Positions 50,929 to 56,124 of a stretch of DNA of 56,124 bases are shown in pieces. The position numbers and the translations under genes were made by a program. Under the pieces are notes generated by a model. That model was not told where the DNA came from, made no database searches, and saw only the letters and a program-made list of their open reading frames with translations. This DNA comes from an uncultured Oscillospiraceae bacterium (lineage in GTDB: Bacteria > Bacillota > Clostridia > Oscillospirales > Oscillospiraceae). The stretch lies in contig CATLHC010000006.1 of NCBI GenBank assembly GCA_949948775.1, forward strand, positions 1 through 56,124, given 5' to 3'. Each line of letters starts with the position of its first letter. The stretch's first letter is position 1.

Positions 50929-51936
50929 ATGCAAAAGGTAATGAAAGACATCAAGGTACTCAGCTTCTGCCTGGCCGCCGCCGGACCCACCACCGCGCGC
51001 ATCCTGAAGTCCATGGGCGCCACCGTTTACCATGTGGAGCCGCTGTCCGGCTGCTCCACCCGGATCAGCTACGCCATCCAAGAGACCGAATGGAATCTGG
51101 CCGGCACCAAAAACATTCCTCTGGACGCGAAATCCCCGGAGGGCTATGAGGTTTTGAAGCGCCTGATCATGGAGTGCGACGTTTTCGTCAGCAATTACCG
51201 GGAGAAGGCCCTGGTCAAGCTGGGCCTGGACCATGAGGCGGTATGCAAGCTGAATCCGCGCATCATCTACGGCATGCTGTACGCCTATGGCCCCGAGAGG
51301 CCGCAGAAGGACGACCCCGGCTATGACACCACCTGCTACTGGGCCAAGGGGGGGCATGATGCGGGATACCGCCGAGAAGGGGACGTCGTCGTCCCGCCCA
51401 TCGCCGTGCCCGCCCGCGCCCTGCTGAACGCCTATCAGGCCGGCGACGGAGAGTGGCTCACGCTGAACGCCAACAACAACCACGATAAGAACTGGCCCTA
51501 TCTGTGCAAGCTCATCGGCCGGGAGGATTTGATCGACAAATATCCCACCTCCAAGTCCACGATGTTTGAGCACGCCCCCGAGGTCACGGCCGTTCTGGAC
51601 GAGGCGTTCAAGAAATTCACCCGCGACGAGCTGGTGGAAAAGCTCCACGCCTGCCCCACCATCGCGGTGGAGAAAGTCTGCTCCTCGCTGGAGACGATCA
51701 GCGACCCCCAGGCGCTGGCCAACGGATATTTCTTCAAGCACACCATGGCCGATGGTACGGAGGCGATGATGCCGGCGGTTCCCTTCCGCGTTGGCGACAA
51801 TGCCAGCGAGGAGGGGCTGGGCGGCAAGGTGCCCGCCTTGGGTCAGGACACCGTGGAGATTTTGGAAATGCTGCACTACAGCAGGACCGAGATCGACAGC
51901 TTGGTGGAAAAGAACGTAACGAAGCTCGCGGAGTAG
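50929..51936 (+). CDS. family III CoA-transferase (CaiB/BaiF-like) with an internal deletion
   Basis: 335 residues against about 395 for its relative at 54057. The N-terminal FCLAAAGPTTARILKSMGAT and NPRIIYGMLYAYG are typical. After VVVPPIAVPA the sequence jumps to RALLNAYQAGDGEWLTL. Aligned with the second copy, about 63 residues are missing in frame, including the segment that carries the catalytic Asp in this family. AGGAGG precedes the ATG. The protein is probably inactive unless it pairs with another subunit. Confidence 0.8.
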   Translation: MQKVMKDIKVLSFCLAAAGPTTARILKSMGATVYHVEPLSGCSTRISYAIQETEWNLAGTKNIPLDAKSPEGYEVLKRLIMECDVFVSNYREKALVKLGLDHEAVCKLNPRIIYGMLYAYGPERPQKDDPGYDTTCYWAKGGHDAGYRREGDVVVPPIAVPARALLNAYQAGDGEWLTLNANNNHDKNWPYLCKLIGREDLIDKYPTSKSTMFEHAPEVTAVLDEAFKKFTRDELVEKLHACPTIAVEKVCSSLETISDPQALANGYFFKHTMADGTEAMMPAVPFRVGDNASEEGLGGKVPALGQDTVEILEMLHYSRTEIDSLVEKNVTKLAE

Positions 51937-51958
51937 AACACACAAGAAAGGAATGTGA

Positions 51959-53252
51959 ATGCGTATGGGAAGCGCAGAAATCCTGAGCTTGGTCGGCATC
52001 ATTTTAGGTCTGCTGGCCGTCATGCTTCTGTCCTATAAGGGATGGAGCCCTCTGCTCGTCGCTCCGCTCGGCGGTATCATCATCCTGATTTTTGCGGGCT
52101 TAAATCCTCTCACCGCCATGTTCAGCGAGTTTGTCCCCAGGGTTTCCAATATGGTTACCAGCATGGGCGCGCTGTATCTATCCAGCTTCATGTTTGCCAA
52201 GGTCATGAACGATTCCAAAAGCACCTATTCCATCGGCGCCTTTCTGGGGCGGATTATCGGTGTAAGCCACGCCCCCACAATCGTCATCATCTTCTCCATG
52301 ATCCTGCGCCTCGGGGGGGCTGAACATCGGGTCCTACATGGTCTCCTATGCCATCGGCGTGTACCTGTGCTCGAAAGCGAATTATTATGAGCACATCCTG
52401 CTGGCCACGATTCTGGGCGGAACCTGGACCTTCTCCAACAGCATGCCGTTTTTCCCCTCCAACCACAATGTTGTCTGCATGAACGCGATGGGGACAACCA
52501 ACACGGCCGGAATTTTCCAATTCGTCTCGATTTGCGCCTTTATGGAGTTCATTGCCCGCTATCTGCAGAAAAAGGGCAAGACCTTCTCCGCGCACGAATA
52601 CGTGGACAAGGACTTGGCCGGCGAGAGCAGCTTCCCGCCCGTTATCATCGCGATTTTGCCACTGATCGTTTTTGTCCTGGTCTTCAACCTCCTAAACGTG
52701 AATGTCGCCGTTGCGATGCTGGCCGGGACCGTCACCTGCACGCTGCTGAATTTGAAGCAGCATAAACTTGAGGAGTGGTTTAAGCTGTGGCAGGAGGGCG
52801 CGAAGGGCCGCTTGCCCGCGCTGGCCAATTTGTCCATACTGGCGGGCCTGGGCGGCGTAGTGGTCGTGACTCCGTTTTACAATGTGGTTTTGGACTTCCT
52901 GTCCAGCAGCCCCATCTACCCCTATATCCTGACCTTCGCGGCGACGCTGATTATGGGCGGCCTGCTCGGGTCGGCCGTGACCGCCATCAATACCTGTATG
53001 CCCGCTTTCCTGCCGCTGTTTGAAACCTGGTGCGCCACCCAAGGGCTAGATATGGGCAACTTCCACCGCATCATGATTTTGGGCGCTCTGCCGACCTCGA
53101 CCCTGCCGCACAGCGGCAGCTTGGTCGCCATGTGCGATATGTTCCATACCACGCAAAAGAAGTCCATGGCACTTGCGCTGGTAACCGGCGCCCTGATTCC
53201 CGCCATCGGCGGATTGATCACGGTGCTTTTGGCCATGGCCGGTCTGAAATAA
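51959..53252 (+). pseudogene. GntP-type permease, frameshifted
   Basis: The first frame (ATG 51959, AAGAAAGGA upstream) gives an N-terminal membrane part up to IIFSMILRLGG. At the G7 run 52313-52319 it shifts into a dead frame ending at 52390. The other frame continues LNIGSYMVSYAIGVYLC to 53252 with about eight more hydrophobic segments (for example VVVTPFYNVVLDFL, ATLIMGGLLGSAVT). Removing one G would give a single protein of about 430 residues. The family is GntP/ArsB-like; the substrate, perhaps a hydroxy acid, is unknown. Confidence 0.78.
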
Positions 53253-53256
53253 TAGC

Positions 53257-54039
53257 TTGGGGCGGACGCCGATCGTGCACGGACTTCAATCATATTTCGG
53301 CACAGACGGCCTGCCTAAAACAGTCTGCGCTGTCGGCATCCTGCTTGGCGCGGTCACGATGGCGGCGGCCGCAGCCATCCGCGATCCCGACGGCACATTG
53401 ATGGAGGCGGCCATAGCTTCCGGGGCCGAAATTCCAAAACGGCAGTACACATTCCGAGAAGCGGTCGGATGCTACGAATACTGGACCTTATGCATGCTGA
53501 AGTTTTTGGCCTTTGGAGGCTATCAGATATTGAATCCCATCATCCTGACACTGGGGCTTTCAAGGGGGCTGGATGAATCGCAGGCAGTGCTCTGCGTCTC
53601 CCTGACCGGGATCGCCAGCAGTCTGTCGAGGCTGCTCTGCCCCATCCTGGCCGATAAGATCGGGAACCTTCGGATGCTGATCTGCACGGAGCTGTTAAAC
53701 CTAACGCTGGTCTGCTCACTGGCCTTTGCGCGCAGTCCTATATACGTTGTCTGCGTGATCCTGGTCGTCGCATGCTATGGGTGCGCGCAGGCGCTGGTGT
53801 CCGTTTTGGGCGTGGAATCATTCGGTACGGAGCACTCGGGGCCCATCCTCGGGTTTACGCCGGTTTTTAACACTCTGAGTTCCTTCATATTTCCTTCCAT
53901 TTCCGCCGCTGTCTATATGGGAAGCGGAGACTACTCCGGGGCGTTTCTCATCGGCTCGGCGGCAATTTTGCCGGTTATCATCATGCTCAGCCAATATGAG
54001 CGGGTCCGTCAAAAGCGGATGCGCGCGGATAAAACCTAA
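53257..54039 (+). pseudogene. MFS transporter, C-terminal half only
   Basis: The frame begins 4 bases after the previous stop with no ribosome site (TTG 53257). About six membrane segments remain, with FREAVGCYEYWTLCMLKFLA and SRLLCPILADKIGNLRMLIC, the second-half cytoplasmic loop pattern of OFA-type (oxalate/formate antiporter-like) MFS proteins. The N-terminal six helices are missing, so it is a remnant. Confidence 0.72.
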
Positions 54040-54056
54040 GTTTGGAGTGTGAAAAG

Positions 54057-55238
54057 ATGCTGAAGCCTTTAGAGGGAATACGGGTCATTGAATTTGCGCT
54101 GGCGACGGCGGGGCCCTCCTGCGGCAAGCTGCTCTCGGAGATGGGCGCCGAGGTCATCGTCGTAGAGCCGATCGGGGGCAGGACCACCCGCTGGGTCACC
54201 GATTATTATGATGTGTGGGACACGGGGAAAAAGAGCGTCTGCATCAATATGAAGACGCCGGAAGGGAAAGAGGCGATGCGCCGCCTGCTGAAAAGCGCGG
54301 ACGTGTTTTTTTCTAATTTTCGCACGAAGGCGCTGGAACGGCTCGGGCTGGACTACGAGAGCGTGCACAGCCTTCGGCCCGACATTGTCTACGGCGTTTT
54401 GACCGGCTGGGGAGAGTTTGGGGAAGCCGCGGACCGGCCCGGTTTTGACCCGGTCTGCTGGTGGGCGCGCGGCGGCTTTATGAACGATTTGGCGGCAGAC
54501 GGCACCGTGGTAATCCCGCCGCTTGGCATGGCGAATTCCTTCACCGGTCAGAATTTGGCCGCCGAACTCACGGCGGCGCTGTTCAAGCGGAAGCGGACGG
54601 GGAAAGGAAGCCGTATCGTTGTCTCCCTCTATGGAGAAGCTGTTTTCCTCAACAATTACCGCATTATAAACGCGCAGCTAGGCAAACTCCCCCAAAAAAA
54701 TCGGAGGAAGGCCGCTTCCGCCGCTAATAATATCTATCGCTGCACAGACGGATGGATCTATCTGTTTCTTCTCGACGACGAGACCTTTGCAAAGGCGGCT
54801 TCCGCTCTGTCCATAGACCGCGACCGGTATCCAAGCCTGGCGGCCCTGGAGGGATCCGGGGCGCCGGACGCGGTCGGCCTGCTGGACCAGATCTTTTCCG
54901 GTATGACGGCGGCTCAGGCGGCGGAGGCGCTGATCCCGGCCGGCGCAGTCGTGGAGCGGTGTTGGGGAACGACGGATATGATGCGGGATCAGGTCGCATG
55001 GGACAATCAGTTCCTGTTCCGGTGGACCATGTCGCAGGGGCGAAAATGCGGGGAGGAGCGAGTCGTATTCTCCGCCCCGATGCGTTTCAATGGAGAAGGA
55101 TACACGCAGGACTCCTTTTGGCGCACTCCGTATCTGGCTGAGCATACCCTTCCGGTTCTTCGCTCCGTAGGCTATCAGGAAGCGGAGCTTTGGCGGATGG
55201 AAGAAACAGGCTGCATTGAAACAGAGTGGAAAGGGTAG
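54057..55238 (+). CDS. family III CoA-transferase (CaiB/BaiF-like), full length
   Basis: 393 residues. EGIRVIEFALATAGPSCGKL, VVEPIGG and FKRKRTGKGSRIVVSLY are family blocks. In the position of the catalytic Asp (G-D-x-x-T-G in relatives) the sequence is MANSFTG, with Asn160 where Asp is expected. ATG 54057 follows GGAGTG by 7 bases. The gene closes the CoA-ester cluster and is probably co-transcribed with the remnants upstream. Confidence 0.82.
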   Translation: MLKPLEGIRVIEFALATAGPSCGKLLSEMGAEVIVVEPIGGRTTRWVTDYYDVWDTGKKSVCINMKTPEGKEAMRRLLKSADVFFSNFRTKALERLGLDYESVHSLRPDIVYGVLTGWGEFGEAADRPGFDPVCWWARGGFMNDLAADGTVVIPPLGMANSFTGQNLAAELTAALFKRKRTGKGSRIVVSLYGEAVFLNNYRIINAQLGKLPQKNRRKAASAANNIYRCTDGWIYLFLLDDETFAKAASALSIDRDRYPSLAALEGSGAPDAVGLLDQIFSGMTAAQAAEALIPAGAVVERCWGTTDMMRDQVAWDNQFLFRWTMSQGRKCGEERVVFSAPMRFNGEGYTQDSFWRTPYLAEHTLPVLRSVGYQEAELWRMEETGCIETEWKG

Positions 55239-55305
55239 GGAGCGGGAATATGTTTGATATTACTTTCGAGAAAAAAGATAGGAAAACGGATGCAGGTGTG
55301 GTAAA

Positions 55306-56124
55306 ATGGAGGGTATGGAATACATCGACCTGAGGAAAGTAGGGAGAGAGGGCCTCAAAGAGATACGCAGGCAGGTAGTACGGCTCAAGGAATTGGGAAA
55401 AACGGGAAAAGAAATCGAGGAATTAACCGGCGTACGCCAGAATCGCGCGAGCGAAATATGGACAGCGTATCAACGAGAAGGATCGGCCTCCCTGGAGCGG
55501 AAAAAATACGGGCGAAAGCCCGGGAGCCATATGGTTCTAACCCCGGAAGAGCAAGAGAATATCCGGAAGGCGATTGTGGACACCGTGCCGGAAGATTTCG
55601 GAATCACCGGCAGGCTGTGGACATTGGGACGGACGCGGGAATATATCCAGAAGAAATACCACAAAGCCATCAACGAACGGACACTGTCGGATTACATGAA
55701 GCGCTGGGGCATGAGCTGCCAGCGTCCGGCGAAGCGTGCGCGAAAACAGAACCCTCGGGGCATCTAAAGGTGGAAAAGCGAGGAATATCCCGCTGTTCTG
55801 GAGCGTGCAAGAGCAGAAAACGCCATCATCTATTGGGCAGATGAGACTGGGGTAAGCAACTGCGAAATAGTAGAACGCGGCTTCTCGCCTAAGGGCCGTC
55901 CTCCCGTGCTGCCGGTGGAGACGAAACGGCAGAGGGTCAATATGATCTCAGCCATCAGCAGCCAGGGCAGCGTCCGTTTTATGGTTTATCAGGAGACTAT
56001 GAACCAACAGCGGCTGATCCGTTTCATGGAGCGGCTGATTCACACATCAGACCAGAAAGTGTTCTTGATTTTGGATAATCTGAAGGTGCATCACGGTAAG
56101 CTTGCTGCAGCCTGGCTGGAGAAG
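55306..56124 (+). pseudogene. IS630-type transposase with in-frame stop, partial
   Basis: From ATG 55306 the frame encodes an HTH N-terminal region (ELGKTGKEIEELTGVRQNRA, LWTLGRTREYIQKKYH) and stops at TAA 55765-55767. The same frame then continues without interruption to the window edge with IIYWADETGVSN and VFLILDNLKVHHGK, two Asp of the DDE triad. A single sense-to-stop change (probably CAA to TAA) explains this. The third acidic residue and right end are outside the window. Confidence 0.82.

Noticed and set aside
1..56124. CRISPR arrays and ordinary tRNA or rRNA genes
   Set aside because: No regularly spaced repeats and no tRNA cloverleaf were found; the only T-arm/CCA signature belongs to the tmRNA at 829-1175.

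Overview
The window looks like chromosome from a high-GC, spore-forming, butyrate-type gut Clostridium (Oscillospiraceae-like). The evidence is a GC-rich backbone, spoIIE, a likely Spo0A-controlled promoter, crt-hbd genes, a rimP-nusA-rnpM-ylxQ-infB operon and many Clostridia-type DUF families. The genus cannot be fixed from the sequence alone.

Layout. 1-547: edge of an IS3-like element. 829-2392: the trans-translation pair ssrA (tmRNA) and smpB with a cyclophilin between them, all on the minus strand. 2800-6014: murI, a DUF1934 gene and argS. 6249-6843: a divergent DUF6809-like gene and an XRE regulator. 6887-16346: the translation operon rimP-nusA-rnpM-ylxQ-infB-rbfA-nrnA-truB-ribF-DUF554, interrupted between infB and rbfA by a small promoter-ORF-terminator cassette plus one unknown ORF. 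16401-18503: crt and hbd. 18595-18965: a DUF6514 gene behind three phased Spo0A boxes.

The main discovery is an 18,348-bp integrative element (19890-38242). It splits a P-loop ATPase gene into an N-terminal piece (38238-38512, minus) and a C-terminal piece (19085-19889, minus). A 5-bp direct repeat, TGGGG, flanks the element. Joining the two pieces at that repeat restores one uninterrupted 359-residue reading frame. A large serine recombinase lies at the right end, but its expected start codon reads ATC. The cargo is a complete type II Wadjet operon (jetABCD), a two-gene HEPN plus KGGVGR/P-loop ATPase module that is a candidate uncharacterised defence system, a Uma2-type nuclease, a CCA-adding enzyme with a frame-disrupted nucleotidyltransferase, and several small unknown proteins.

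38701-48609 is ordinary chromosome: a GH3 glycosidase, spoIIE, dusB, two membrane proteins, autoregulated lexA, a LacI regulator and malQ. 48613-56124 is a decaying accessory region. It holds a possible conjugation-gene relic, then a CoA-ester cluster (MaoC hydratase, acyl-CoA dehydrogenase, two family III CoA-transferases, two transporters) in which most genes carry an internal deletion, truncation, frameshift or altered catalytic residue. It ends in an IS630-type transposase with an in-frame stop.

Two of the disruptions are +1 changes in homopolymers (A6 at 21321-21326, G7 at 52313-52319). Read or assembly error must therefore be excluded before calling those two genes dead.
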